NCBI GenBank assembly: GCA_024449915.1
Contig: JAMZAV010000896.1
Coordinates: forward strand, 248,001-312,000
Source: Sweltsa coloradensis
Lineage: Eukaryota > Arthropoda > Insecta > Plecoptera > Chloroperlidae
Reading direction: 5' to 3'
Length of the DNA: 64,000 nt
Under the pieces are notes generated by a model, which did not search any database, had not been told where the DNA came from, and worked only from the letters and a program-made list of their open reading frames with translations. Of the stretch, positions 1 to 10,979 are shown one piece after another. A program made the translations under genes and the position numbers. How positions within the stretch are numbered: the first letter of the stretch is position 1; every line of letters starts with the position of its first letter.

Positions 1-985
1 ATAAATAATTGATGCTAAGTAGTATGGACCTTTAGAGAAAAGGGAAAGATTATGAGAGGAAATGTGAACTAAATTGCTGGAACGTGTAAAGTGATCATGA
101 ACAGTTGTGTTTTGCTGGAAGATGTGGGTATTAAGGCGAACAAAAAGAGATGCTGACTGAATCAGGACACATGCTAGTGTTGGGATTTCTAATTGTCGAA
201 AGAGTTCCCGACAAGATCGCTTTCTAGAAGCTCCCGCTATTATCCTGATTGCTCTTTTCTGGAGGATGAAGACTCTTTTTGCATGAGGCGATGCACCCCA
301 GAAAAGTGTACCATACGAAAGGTGGGAGTGGATAAATGCAAAGTATGTAATAATCAAAATATGAGGTTGGACTATAGTTTTAAGTTTCCTGAGTATATAA
401 CACCCACTAAGAATTTTAGATGAAACAATGTTTGTTTGACCCGACCAATCCAAAGTCTCTGTTAGGATTAATCCTAAAAGTTTAAATGAAGAAGAGCGAA
501 TAATGTGGTTACTCCCAATTTGGATTAGAGGGCTTGACAGGGGTATATTTTGGGGAGTATGAAAATTCATGTATACTGTTTTGGGAAGAGATAATGAAAG
601 AATGTTTTGCTGGCAGTACTGAGACATTTGCACAGCCTTTTGATTTAATATCATTGGAAAGCTAGATATATTGTGTTTGGGGGCAGTTAGCAGATGACTG
701 AAGTCATCTGCATACTGTAGAAGAAGTCCACCGGTTAGGTGCAGCTGCAGGTCATTAACATGAAGGAGGAAAGCTAAGGGACCTAATATCGAGCCTTGAG
801 GGACTCCTTTAACTAATTTTTGAGGATCTGAGAGAACTGTTTTTGTTAAATTATTGTCAACAGTGCGGATAGCGACTACTTGTGAGCGTCCAGATAGGTA
901 TGATGAAAGCCAACTTTGAGCAATACCTCTGAACCCATAGTTACATCTGAGGAAAACCTTCCGTTCTCCTTGATAAAGGAATCCA
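1..985 (-). pseudogene. 3' half of a non-LTR retrotransposon reverse transcriptase, broken
   Basis: Reading the minus strand from about 985 leftward gives the second half of a non-LTR reverse transcriptase. The visible order is NYGFRGIAQSWLSSYL, then KGVPQGSILGPLAF (about 800), then the catalytic box LLQYADDFSHLL (about 700). The C-terminal part follows near 1-330 with HSHLSYGTLFWGASPHAK and VFILQKRAIRIIAG, which is the usual tail of Jockey/CR1-type elements that lack RNase H. Frame is lost between about 430 and 640, so it is dead. The element runs off the left edge, and its 5' truncation point lies next to the duplicated exon start at 1000. It differs in sequence from the LINE at the right end of the window. 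Clade is uncertain; the reverse transcriptase identity is firm. Confidence 0.8.
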
Positions 986-999
986 AAGTGTTACCCATA

Positions 1000-1097
1000 G
1001 TCAAACGTGTGTCACTCTAGGCTGGACCTGAGCTGTCACGGCCTCCCAGCGACGCCCCCGAAGGTCAAACATGATCGTGTCTTGTGTTCTACTCAAG
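1000..1097 (+). repeat. tandemly duplicated 3' splice site and exon start
   Basis: The segment from 1000 (starting gtcaaacgtgtgtc) repeats at 1098 with a 98-bp period. Each copy carries a pyrimidine-rich stretch, an AG acceptor (1019-1020 and 1121-1122) and a start coding for L/P-D-L...LPATPP. A shorter acceptor-like piece without AG lies at 1064-1097. The two acceptors are 102 nt apart, a multiple of three, and the segment between them has no stop in the exon frame. Use of the first acceptor would therefore insert 34 residues. Which acceptor is used cannot be told from sequence. Confidence 0.6.
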
Positions 1098-1122
1098 GTC
1101 AAACGTGTGTCTTCTGTTCTAG

Positions 1123-1295
1123 GCCGGACCTGGGCAGTCGCGCCCTCCCAGCGACGCCCCCGAATTCAGCGCCCCGTCCACCCTCAGCCACCCGTACAAT
1201 GGACGAGATAAACGACGCTCTGAGGCGTCAGGCGTCAGTGGATGGAGAGGCGATCAAGATTGTTATTCACGACGTCGACTCAGATAATAATTTTA
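1123..1295 (+). CDS. exon A of a PDZ-domain protein (RIM/Piccolo/Fife-like), linker and first PDZ strand
   Basis: The exon follows a ctgttctag acceptor and ends at a gtgagt donor (1296-1301). It starts with the last base of a split codon, encodes 57 complete residues and leaves one base of the next codon. The protein begins with a proline-rich linker containing ALPATPPNSAPRPP, then MDEINDALRRQAS, then IKIVIHDVDSD, which fits the first beta strand of a PDZ domain. The trailing base joins the two leading bases of exon B, almost 50 kb away, to make one codon, and the joined domain continues into the GFGM loop. GC content is well above the flanks. The family assignment rests on the LEW-x-G motif in exon C and is an inference; a PDZ protein of another kind remains possible. 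Confidence 0.75.
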
Positions 1296-1329
1296 GTGAG
1301 TTACTTTTCAATTTCATTAATACTTGAAA

Positions 1330-1623
1330 TTGTTTGGCGGAAATCAATCCAGAAATTTAAAAAAATATCTCAGCTAAGCAACAATCCCGGGTCTTCCGAT
1401 TGCCATTTTACCAAGAAGGATTTAGTGTGGTGGAGTGACACAGTCATTTTCCTCACCGCAAACGTGATTGAAGCTGCCTTAAACGAGCACCACTCTCGCC
1501 ATGTCCTCTACCACAGGCAGAGAATCACTATGTATCGCTGCCGAAGTGGTCACACCTCCTCTCTAACTTCAGGCGGAATATCGCTGTTGAATTTGCTTCA
1601 CCCTGCCGTCCCCAGGGCCACTC
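1330..1623 (+). other. intron start, no recognised feature
   Basis: The stretch is open in one + frame but the protein resembles nothing I recognise. It is moderately GC-rich from about 1440 to 1620 and may be an old repeat fragment. Confidence 0.3.
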
Positions 1624-1815
1624 CTTTCAATTTACATAAATACCTTTTGTTTTGCTATTACTATCATCATCATCATTTTCTTTTCTTATATATACACGTA
1701 GAAAACAATCTAATCATCAACACATCATTAACTCATCTCATCAACTTTCAATATCACTGGCGGCGCAATATGACCTAACCGGTTGAAGCGCCCTAGTTTC
1801 TCACGTCGTCGTCGT
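1624..1815 (+). mobile_element. family B LINE, 3' tail
   Basis: It matches the 3' end of the long copy at 8205-10863, with the gctattactatcatcatcat stretch, acttt-caatatcac, GGCGGCGCAATATGACC, GGTTGAAGCGCC and the terminal cacgtcgtcgtcgt. It is 5'-truncated. Confidence 0.8.
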
Positions 1816-1826
1816 ACCGGCTCAGT

Positions 1827-2545
1827 CTTAACTCGGCTATTCTTAGCTCGCCTACATTAATTAGAAGTGGTATTTCAGGTGTTACTCGACAAGCGATTAT
1901 TGTCAAAAACATTTTAAGCTTGATATGTTAATAAAAATGTAAATATGTGTGTACATATTGTATATTTAATTAAACTTAATATAACCCAATTGTTATTTGA
2001 ATAATCGGAGTATAAAACAAATAGTTTTATGTCCCTTAAAAATATCTCACCAGTGTTACCATCGTCTATGATCGCTATACCAATAAATATTTTTATTAAA
2101 TTTACTTATTATAATCTTGACGTGACTACATCTAGCTTACTTCTTCAAGTCAAGCGTAAAGTCACAATAAGAAATGGATTACATAACCTAATATTCTTAT
2201 TATTTCATACATTAATTAAGATAATTTTTTCTTGTATGGATTTTACCATTGCCCTTAAGACAACCTTGTATTAATAAAAAGAATAGATTAAAAAGCACAA
2301 AGTGAGTAACGTTTCGAGCAAAATTCTGTCTGGGAAGTGCCCTATCAACGTTAATTTCGGAATAATACAAACTTGCCGGTCAGGTCGCATAACCATTTGA
2401 AAGGCTCGCTGCCATTGGCGTAGGCGAGTCAAGAAAACCCCTCCTACGACCAAGTAAAGTAGATACGTGGTTCTTGGAAGCGGGCAATTACACCTGAAAT
2501 ACCACTACTAATTGATGTAGGCGAGCTAAGAATAGCCGAGTTAAG
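1827..2545. mobile_element. non-autonomous DNA transposon with 56-bp terminal inverted repeats
   Basis: The left arm 1827-1882 and right arm 2490-2545 are inverted copies with only a few mismatches (cttaactcggctattcttag at the outer left). The roughly 600-bp interior has no transposase. It begins about 11 bp after the end of a LINE tail, and cgtaccg occurs on both outer sides, possibly as a target duplication. Superfamily not recognised. Confidence 0.6.
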
Positions 2546-3960
2546 AACGTACCGTCGTACCGTCTCCGTGGATTCCAAACTACGGAGCCGACAACCGGAA
2601 AAACCGGTGTTGGCGCCCGGCTGAGATCGATTTTTAATTTATGGATTGATCTCAATACAATCATTGAGGCACTCAACTTATTTTAATTATCTCTATTTAA
2701 TTTTGAGGCAACAACATAGGATACACGTCGTGTCTCGCTGTTTCAGACTCCTCCAGGGTGGGCGCCAAACGACGCATCATTCTACGTCGAGACCCGTTAG
2801 ACAAAGTGCATCGTAGTGAGTACAACGCCTCATGTATGTTCCGTTCACTTGACAATATTATCTTCTTTCTCTCTCTCTTATGGGTACATAAATGTATTTA
2901 AACATTAATGTATTGTGGTATTAGTATAACATCAATCGTGACGAAACATCAATAATTTTACATGGTAGGCCTACATCGTCATTCATAATTCAAAATACTG
3001 TAAAGAATTCATATGATATCAAATTGATTTTTTTTCAATTTCTTTACTTAGGGAACAATAATAACACAATACAACAATATTAACAATATTTATCAAATAG
3101 ATCAATTATATAACAACATTTCGGTTTTGATAAAAACTTTTTTAAATCTAGGATTGTTCCGAAATATTGTGAATTAAATCAAAGAATTATTTTTTAATCC
3201 TTAGTCTTGTTAGTTTTCGAAAGAATTATCAATTTAATAAATGGGTCAAATTTGCCTACTTATTCATTTCATTTAAATTAATCAGACTTTAACTTTTGCT
3301 ACATTGATTAATTGTTATTAAACGGGAAATGTAATGCGTCGTACGCGTAAAAACAGACTAACGCACATTGCACTGTAGTTTAGTATTTCCATTTATTGTG
3401 TTTCTATTTACAGGTTTTTTGGCAGTGAAAGGTAGGCCTCTATTTTACAGACCACATCACGCATGTTGCCAAGCTGCCCGAAGTGATATTCTATATAATA
3501 ATATGTATCTCTGAATAATATTGCAGAAATGTTTTTAAAATGTAAGTTGCAAAAACTTATGATATATCTTGCTGATATAGTAGATAAGTCGATTTACAAG
3601 GTGGAAAAACATGAGCGACTTAACGAGAAATCTTCAGTTAATACGATTTAAATACAAAAATAATGTGTGAACAGATAAGAATCATTTTTAATCGATTATA
3701 AAAATTAATTTACAATTTCGGTTTAATATATTTAGCTTATCTACCAAATGCCAAACACGAACAATTTTATAGTGCCTAATAGTTGTCAGCAAATCTTACT
3801 TCTCGTGATTTTTTTATTAGAAATTGGGCTAATTTTGTAGAAAGATAAAAAAGGCGTGTTATAAATTTGTTTGGTAACAAGGCTATCAATGTCAACATAA
3901 TTATTGGGAACATTACTTTGCAATCGTCTGTGCATAATCTACTATAAATTTAACCCTATC
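2546..3960. other. AT-rich intron sequence, no recognised feature
   Basis: No reading frame, RNA gene or known repeat was recognised. From about 2880 it is strongly AT-rich with short homopolymers. Confidence 0.4.
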
Positions 3961-4335
3961 CCCGTCTGGGCCCAGGGTAGAATTTGGCCCAGAGCATGGC
4001 TCTGCTAATCGTAAAAGGCGATTCAAGAGAAAAAGTCCACCTCGCAAACAACAGCTAGGAAGAAGGGTAGTATATTACTCCCCAAATCTAGAGGCGAGCT
4101 CTAGCAATCATCGTCGGAGACACCTTCCCTTTCCCTTGACGACCCCACGACGACGATGACGACAATGACTCCACGTACGATGACAGAGACAATGACGACC
4201 GCGACGTCAGAACCTCCCTTTACTCCCCTGACCCGTGGCTGGTTCTGACCATCATGGGTCCTCCTCCCCATATCCCGCAGGCTAAAGTGTTACATTATGA
4301 CCTAACGGTTGACGCGTCCTCAATCCAAATAAACC
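3961..4335 (+). mobile_element. family A retroposon, full length
   Basis: This reference-like copy starts cccgtctgggccc. It runs through CAGAGCATGGCTCTGCTAATC and a GAC-rich middle (gacgacgatgacgac). It then has ggctggttctgacc and the tail GCATTATGACCTAACGG-TTGAC-GCGTCC, ending atccaaataaac. No open frame, no tRNA head and no inverted termini are seen. Confidence 0.8.
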
Positions 4336-4532
4336 CAAATTAAACCCCACTGAAGTTATAATTTAATAATAACTACTTCACTTACATTGACAATTTTCGA
4401 TCATATACCATTGTATTTCTGTTAAATTAATTATAACCTTGTCTTATATCCACGAATAAATATCAATGATATTCACACACCCGTTGTGCGTATAGATGTC
4501 ACACAATGACTTATTAGACGCCTAACTGTTGG

Positions 4533-4735
4533 TTCAATTTCCATTTCAATAAATAACTATTGTTTTGCTGTCACTATCACCATCATTTTATTTTCTTATA
4601 TATACACTTAGAAAACAACATTATAATTCAACACACCATTAATGTATCTCATCAACTTACAATATCACAGGCGGCGCATTATGACCTAACCGGTTGAAGC
4701 GCCTTAGTTTCTCACGTCGTCGTTAATTGATCGGT
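4533..4735 (+). mobile_element. family B LINE, 3' tail
   Basis: It has the same 3' sequence as at 1624-1815, ending caggcggcgcattatgacc, GGTTGAAGCGCC and cacgtcgtcgtt. Confidence 0.8.
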
Positions 4736-4739
4736 ACCG

Positions 4740-6000
4740 TTTTTAGGTAGAGAGCGGCCCCCAGGCAATTAAATTTTGCCCCCCCCCCCCCCCTCCCCAA
4801 AAACTAAGTACTTAACAATAAAGTTTAGGTAACGGTTTTCACTTTTAATTTTTTTAAGAGACCCATAACTGGACAAGTCTCTGGAACAAAGTCGTCCGTC
4901 TCAGGAGCTGCAGCAGCTTGCACCACAGTAAAAAACCGCAAGATTCTTACTTTACGAACCCCTAGCAAAACTAGTACAAAATCGAGATAATAATACCAAT
5001 GTTTTTTTTTATAACTACTGAGATTCTTAGAACAGTTAGGTTTAATAAGTATAAACAATAATTGGACTCATCATGTTCTTTTAGTAAATTAATATAATAA
5101 AATAATAATTAAAAAAAATATTGCTTTTCCTTTAATTTAATATATTAATTTACTAAAAGAACATGATGAGTCCAATTATTGTTTATACTTATTAAACCAA
5201 TGTTTATGTTATAGCTGTATGAAGGACTGACATCGCCGATTGCGAAATGTTTGCAAATTTTCATCTTTTAAAAGCTCCAAAACACGTTTTAAAATCTTAA
5301 ATTACCTAATACTTCAGAGGTAATTCTTTCTATTTTCATGCAAAAAGCATTTTTAGTTCGTAATTTTCAGTTCTTTTGTAAAAAAAAAAAAATGGCAAAA
5401 GTACATAGTCTTAATTACCCCTGGCAAAATGGCGCCCCCCTAAACTTTGCCGCCCTAGGCCTACATACGGCACTGCATTTGACGGTTGGCTATAATAGTT
5501 TTTCAACGACACAGTTTCTGGCAAAGTAAGCGTTTCTTACCTAAACGTAAGTAGCCTTACTTACATGGCTATAGCCAAAGTATTCAATCATGATTGCATG
5601 TGTGTTGCAAACTTTTTCATATTTATATTATTAAGCTGTGGTGTGTTGATTTGTATGAACGTAAAAGTTTATCGTTGTTTTTTTATTGACTGAGCTTGGA
5701 ATAAATACCAATCCAAAAGTACTAATTATCCAATCAGTTAAATCATTGGGCAGGTAAATGACTATTAACGTAAAAATATGTTTATATTTGTTCGGGCTTT
5801 AAAAACTAGAAATTGTAATAGATAATTTTACTAGTTTTTTAGTTTTGTAGCAGTAAGACTTGCGGCAACCGACGTTTCGATTAAAGTTTACAATCATTAT
5901 CCTTGCGTTGTCTTATTGTGTCAAAATATTTTCAAAAATGCTATGACGTCATCGGAAATCCTTGGACGCTAAATATAGTGTACCCCCCCCCCCCCCCCCC
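4740..6000. other. AT-rich intron with poly-C runs
   Basis: It holds C runs at about 4779-4793 and 5983-6001, plus the perfect inverted repeat listed separately. No gene seen. Confidence 0.4.
5039..5198. repeat. perfect 58-bp inverted repeat with 44-bp AT-rich spacer
   Basis: Arms 5039-5096 and 5141-5198 are exact reverse complements, with no mismatch in 58 bp, while the flanks do not pair. Lack of decay suggests recent origin or gene conversion. Confidence 0.9.
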
Positions 6001-6095
6001 CGTGTCTGGTTCTGACCAGCATGGGCCCCTCCTCCTTATATCCCCTAGGCTAGAGTGGTGCATTATGACCTAACGGTTGACGCGTCCTTAATAAA
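6001..6095 (+). mobile_element. family A retroposon, 3' fragment
   Basis: The 3' quarter (ctggttctgaccagcatggg through gacgcgtccttaa) abuts a run of about 19 C at its 5' side, where older sequence has collapsed. Confidence 0.75.
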
Positions 6096-6151
6096 AAAAA
6101 CATAAAAATATTTTTTATAACAGTTGAGAGGCTAGACATAAAAATTCATTG

Positions 6152-6494
6152 ACCCGGCACCTCCACCAAATCATTGAAATTATTTTAAAATGCTAATCAA
6201 ACGGATGTCATTAATAAATACAATATTGAATTGTAAAAAAGTTTATCATGTTGTCGAATAATATCAAGTTGAGAGAGGCACAGAACTTGGAGCTAGATGG
6301 TATGAGTTCGAGTCCCGTTTACACTCACTTAAACACTAGAGAAGTGATTTAATATCATCTGAATTTGATATTTAAATACGCAAACAATGATAAAAATTAA
6401 GTAAATAAAATATGAAACTTGTCCACAAGTTGAACAACCGATTATAATAAAAAGACTACAATCATGGATGTAAAAGGACCCGGCACCTCCACCA
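6152..6494 (-). repeat. two copies of a tRNA-Ala 3'-end-like 17-mer, with a tRNA-like segment between
   Basis: acccggcacctccaccaaa at 6152-6170 and its first 16 bases at 6478-6494 have the same orientation. Between them, 6271-6320 holds a B-box-like gagttcgagtcccg behind a degenerate tRNA-like body, probably a SINE relic. Confidence 0.5.
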
Positions 6495-6538
6495 ATTATA
6501 GAAAAAATTAAATTTTTAATGTGTTTAAATTTGCGGTA

Positions 6539-6651
6539 AAATTGGCCCAGAACATGGCTCTGCTGTTCGTAAAAGGCGATTTAAGTCCATCTCGTTAAAA
6601 TCAGCTAAAGTATGTAGGGGAGTACTTTCTCCTCGAAACTAGAGGCGAGCT
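6539..6651 (+). mobile_element. family A retroposon, 5' fragment
   Basis: aattggcccagaacatggct through actagaggcgagctt, then directly joined to a family B tail. Confidence 0.7.
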
Positions 6652-6890
6652 TCAAAGTAATTTATTTAACAAAATTTAATTCACTTCAAACACATTTCCT
6701 TTCAATAAATACCATTCAAATAAACTATTTTAATTTGTTTTCTATTACCATTGTCATCATTTCCTTTTTTTGAAAATAGAAAACAATATCATTAACACCA
6801 TTAACACATTTCATTAATTTTCAATATCACAGCCGGCGCAATATTACCTAACCGGTTGTAGCGCCCTAGTTTGTAACGTTGTTGTTAAAT
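6652..6890 (+). mobile_element. family B LINE, 3' tail
   Basis: caaagtaatttatttaacaa through GGCGCAATATTACCTAACC and GGTTGTAGCGCC. It begins exactly where the family A fragment stops. Confidence 0.75.
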
Positions 6891-7795
6891 CGGTCATAAT
6901 ATGTCGTCTATGCCTCTTCATTTTAACTAACAATAATAATAGAAATATACTCTCATCGTATAGGCTCAAGTCTTTGTATCATTAGTTTCCCCTCTCCATA
7001 AAACATTGTTATGTCTTCATTGTTCCATACCCGCTTCTAAGCCTGAGGCTGTGCATCATTACTTCTCACATTGCGTCCGTCCTTCCGTTTATATTATGAA
7101 TAAATTATTGTCTCGTTTCCAAGCTCAGTTTCAATATCATGAAATTAGCTATTGTTTTTCATCTGCCCAGTCAAGTGGAATTCATAAATAAAACAAAAAA
7201 CTGCGTATATTAATATTTACACAAGTCTTGATACATACCATTACGTTCGGATGGAAAACGTTGGATAATATCACTGGTGAAGTTTCGCTCAGATGAATAT
7301 TGATCTACCTACATATCAAAACAAAATATTTGTTTTCAAACATGCCGTAGGCAAAACAAACCGAATGGGATTTTAATCTATAAACCTGAATTACAAATTC
7401 GTTTGTTTGCGTTTTCATGGATTAAAATATAGTTTTGTAACATCGAATTTTGGTAAGATTATTTTTACGACTTCTTTATAAATATTTCTCATGGATACTT
7501 TCTGCACAAATTAATTTTTGTACTTTATTGGATGAGCGTAGCGAGTGAAATGAAAACTTAATTTGACTTTACCCAGAAAAATAGATGGATATATTTTTAT
7601 TTCGGTGGCTATGTTCCTACTGGTAAAACGGTTACTCTAATGTTGATGAAATTTTATCGACAGCTTCCAAATCTTCGCAGTAAGACCATGCCACCATCGT
7701 TTTCAATGCAATCGAAACATTATTTCTTAGGAAAATCGCCCTTCCACGATTTTTTAACCTAATGTAGCCACTAGCCATTTAATGCGCCATATAAG
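6891..7795. other. intron, no recognised feature
   Basis: AT-rich, with no convincing coding or repeat signature. The last 8 bp (7788-7795, CATATAAG) are the left target duplication of the hAT-like element. Confidence 0.4.
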
Positions 7796-8023
7796 TAGAG
7801 ATGTGCAAAAATGGTGAGAACGAAATTTGCGATTTTTTTTAAGTTGCAACAATCCCTTCAAATTCAATTTGCACATGAATCTCGTGAATTGTGATTGAAT
7901 GGTACCAATTTCCAATTCGCGAATTTTCGCGAAATTTTAGTTGATACCGCGAACTAGTGGCGAAATTAGCAATTATGTCTTTAAACGCGAATTAGGTCAC
8001 GAAATTTAAAAAAAAAATCAAAG

Positions 8024-8164
8024 TTTTGGTGGAGGTGCCGGGTCATACAACGCGATTGTGCGATCATCGTTTGAACGAGAGTAAACTCAAAATACTTCAT
8101 ATCCATATCAAAAGATATTACATAAAAAATTAATAATTTCGTAAATTTGGTGGAGGTGCCGGGT
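8024..8164 (+). repeat. two copies of the ggtggaggtgccgggt 17-mer
   Basis: ttttggtggaggtgccgggt at 8024-8043 and again at 8146-8164, both in + orientation and about 120 bp apart. It is the complement of the CCA end of eukaryotic tRNA-Ala, so it looks like a primer-binding site or tRNA relic, but nothing else around the copies is shared. Confidence 0.5.
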
Positions 8165-8319
8165 AGTCGAAATTAATTCTAGTAAAAACTGTCGGAAACT
8201 TAAAAATGAAGGCTGAAATTGAGCTTAAAATTAAAACTGATTCTGAACTTCTCTCATGTGCTTGTTTTTCTTTTAAATCATTAAAATCAATCAAATTATC
8301 CTGAACCTTTTTTTTCTTT

Positions 8320-9634
8320 TTGCACAACGACATGTTTGTGCACCTGACTGATCCCTCATTGGAAGTTATTATTTTATTTTTTAATATTTTGTGGTTGTCT
8401 GACATATTTCCCGATAGTTGGCGTAGTGCCATCTTAATTCCACTTCTCAAACCCACAAAAGATAAGTCGATGCCGACTTCATATCGCCCTATTTCTCTGA
8501 CAAGTTGCTTTTGCAAATTGTTCGAAAAGATGATCAACAAACGACTAATGTGGATGCTGGAGACACGCAGTTTATTGGCGAACGTCCAATGTGGATTTCG
8601 TCAACGTCGTTGCACCATCGACCACTTGGTTCGATTAGAGACGTTTATTCAAGAAGGGTTTGTTGCAAAACAACATGTTGTTGGTGTGCTTTTTGACATC
8701 GAAAAAGCATACGATACAACATGGAGATATAATATTCTTCAACAGATTCACGAGTGGGGTTTTCGAGGGCACATGCCAAAATTTTTAGAAAACTTTTTAA
8801 AAGATAGAACTTTCAAAGTGCGTGTTAACAATGTTTTGTCAGACTCGTTCTCACTGGAAACAGGTGTACCACAAGGCTCGGTCTTGTCGGTATCACTGTT
8901 TGCTATTGGAATAAACAGTGTGGTGGATTGTATCCCAAAGAGCCTAATGTCGTGCCTATTTGTAGATGACCTGGGAATCTTCTACAGATCGGTAATTTAT
9001 CAAACAGCTCAAAGACACGTGCAAATTGGATTGAACAATATAAGTGAATGGGCTCGAAAGCGGGGGACACGATTCTCTCCCGAAAAAACTCAGTGCATTC
9101 ACTTTTGCCGTCTTCAAGGAATCCAAAATGACCCACAACTATCGTTTAACAATGTAGAACTTCTATTCAAAACAAATGTCCGTCTTCTCGGCATGGTGTT
9201 TTGACAAAAAGCTAAATTGGAAAGACCACGTTGTTGAGTTACGCAAAAAATGCATGTTGAAAATCAACCTATTGAAAGTTCTCAGTAATACATCGTGGGG
9301 TGCAGATAGGACTTGCATGTTGAGAATTTACGGATCTCTAGTTTGCTCCAAAATGGACTATGGATGTTTCGTATACTCTTCAGCAAGTAACACAACCCTT
9401 AAACTTCTAGACACTGTCCACCATTGTGGTCTTCGTATTGCTCTTGGTGCATTTCGAACAAGCCCGGTAGTCAGCTTGTATGCCGAGTCAGGTGTGTCCT
9501 CCTTAGCAGAACGGAGAAACCTCTTGATGGGTACGTATGTAATGAAAATTAAAGCTATGCCTAACCATCCAGCAAATCGGAATGTTTTTAACACGACATA
9601 TGTCAGCATCTCTTCCAACGGGATTAAGATGTAA
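8320..9634 (+). pseudogene. LINE reverse transcriptase domain, frameshifted
   Basis: The first frame (8320-about 9200) shows SWRSAILIPLLKP, YRPISLTSCFCKLFEKMI, then FDIEKAYDTTW with the first catalytic aspartate. It continues with TGVPQGSVLS and the catalytic FVDDLGIF. A one-base gain in a T run near 9197-9200 moves the reading to the next frame, which continues DKKLNWKDHV, YGSLVCSKMDYGCFVY and LLDTVHHCGLRIALGAFRTSP to a stop at 9634. The protein would copy LINE RNA by target-primed reverse transcription. Family members normally have an upstream endonuclease, absent here. The low divergence of the motifs suggests a fairly recent copy. Confidence 0.85.
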
Positions 9635-9823
9635 ACTTTTGTTTAATCTTATAGAATTTCATCTGCCAAAAGTTTTTAATTTTGTATTTAGCAATAACCC
9701 GCCCTGGTTTACACCAGAGCCGATTATTATATTTGACCTTTGTCGTTTTGATAAAAACTCTACTTGCGATAGTGTATTCAAATTAACTTTAGAAAGATTT
9801 GCCATGAACATCAAAGGTTTACT

Positions 9824-10632
9824 TTGGTATTCACAGATGGCTCCAAAATTGACAACAAGGTTGGAAGTGCCTTTTATTGCTCCACCTTAACTGAACGTTT
9901 CAGGCTAAGCGACGTGTGTTCAGTTTTCACTGCAGAGTTATTCGCCATCCGTGAAGCTCTTAAATACATTATAAAGTGTCTTTGTGGAGAATACCTTTTG
10001 TGTTCAGATAGCTTAAGTTCACTTCAAGCTATAAAACTCATGTATTCTAGTCATCATTTGGTACAAGACATCCAATTCTATTTAGAAAACTAACCTCTAA
10101 GGGATATATATAGAGTTTTGTCTGGATACCTGGACACGTGGGCATAGAGGGAAATGAACACGCTGATCGGGCTGCTAAGGAAGCTTCCCAGCGTCGCGAC
10201 GTTGATTTCAATCTAGTACCCGTTCCAGATGTCAAGAGTGGATACAAGCAAAGATTGTTGGATTTGCGACAAGCATCGTGGGATGTGTTGCAAAATAACA
10301 AATTGCATAGTGTGATGCCCACATTGACTAACAAAATTCGTCCACCTACGTCTCGACTCTCACGTAGAGAAGAGGTGGTATTCTCTAGAATTCGTATAGG
10401 CCATACACGCCTAACACACGGATATCTCTTAACCAGAGAAAAGGTTATTCCCATATGTGACACATGTGATGTACCTTTAACCGTGCATCATATGCTAGCA
10501 GAATGTGCCAAATATGATGCATTGCGCACGCAATTTGATCTCTCCCAATCATATGAAGAACTTCTATCATATGATAACGGCGACAAACTTTCTAAATTTC
10601 TCATCCATTGTAATCTATTTAACAAAATTTAA
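9824..10632 (+). pseudogene. LINE RNase H domain and C-terminal Cys/His segment, frameshifted
   Basis: RNase H motifs appear in order: FTDGSK (first Asp), TAELFAIREAL (Glu), CSDSLSSLQAI (Asp), then after a frameshift near 10093-10105 WIPGHVGIEGNEHADRAAK (His/Asp). Downstream is RIGHTRLTHGYLLTRE with CDTCDVPLTVHHMLAEC, a Cys/His arrangement typical after LINE RNase H. The domain removes RNA from the RNA-DNA hybrid during LINE copying. Stops and indels make it non-functional. Partial copies of this same segment recur at 11775, 17795, 21693, 46815 and 48730. Confidence 0.85.
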
Positions 10633-10979
10633 TTCACATCTTACACATTTGTTTCTTTTCTTTATTTTCATTTACATACATAACTTTTATTTTGCTATTA
10701 CTTTCTTCATCATCAATTTATTTTGTTATTTATACACTTAGAAAACAATCTAATCATCAAACATACCTGCATTCACTCTTCTCATTTCCTTTCATTCACA
10801 GGCGGCGCAATATGACCTAACCGGTTGAAGCGCCCTAGTTTCTCACGTCGTCGTCGTCGTTGTCAAGTTTTGCATGAGAAAATTGTGATTTTTGGCAAAT
10901 CGCGACAAATCGCGAATTTTTTTTTAAGGCGCGAATTTTCAAACTTTAAAAATTATTTTTGCACATCTCTACATATAAG

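Larger units (their letters stand above)
8205..10863 (+). mobile_element. family B LINE, longest copy (reverse transcriptase + RNase H + 3' tail)
   Basis: It is 5'-truncated near the start of the reverse transcriptase domain, so ORF1 and endonuclease are missing; the exact 5' edge is uncertain. The order is reverse transcriptase (8320-9634), RNase H (9824-10632, with a post-RNase H Cys/His segment), then about 230 bp of 3' UTR ending in a GGCGC...GCGCC hairpin and cgtcgtcgtcgtcgtt. The RNase H domain and a 3' microsatellite fit the I/R1/LOA group of LINEs. The copy is broken by several frameshifts. It is the reference for about thirty truncated tails in the window. Confidence 0.85.
7796..10971. 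mobile_element. hAT-like element with 8-bp target duplication, carrying a nested LINE
   Basis: The termini are TAGAGATGTGCAAAAAT (7796) and its inverted copy ending GCACATCTCTA (10971). They are flanked by an exact CATATAAG duplication at 7788-7795 and 10972-10979. The inner ends share cgcgaatttt-rich sequence. No transposase is seen; the interior is occupied by the family B LINE at 8205-10863. An 8-bp duplication is the hallmark of hAT transposition. Confidence 0.75.

Noticed and set aside
1242..1778. 178-codon + frame overlapping exon A
   Set aside because: It is out of frame with the PDZ exon and runs into a LINE tail; no family resemblance.
6152..8164. LTR retrotransposon primer-binding sites
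   Set aside because: No LTR ends, polypurine tract, gag or pol lie nearby, so the tRNA-Ala-like 17-mers are reported only as an unexplained motif.
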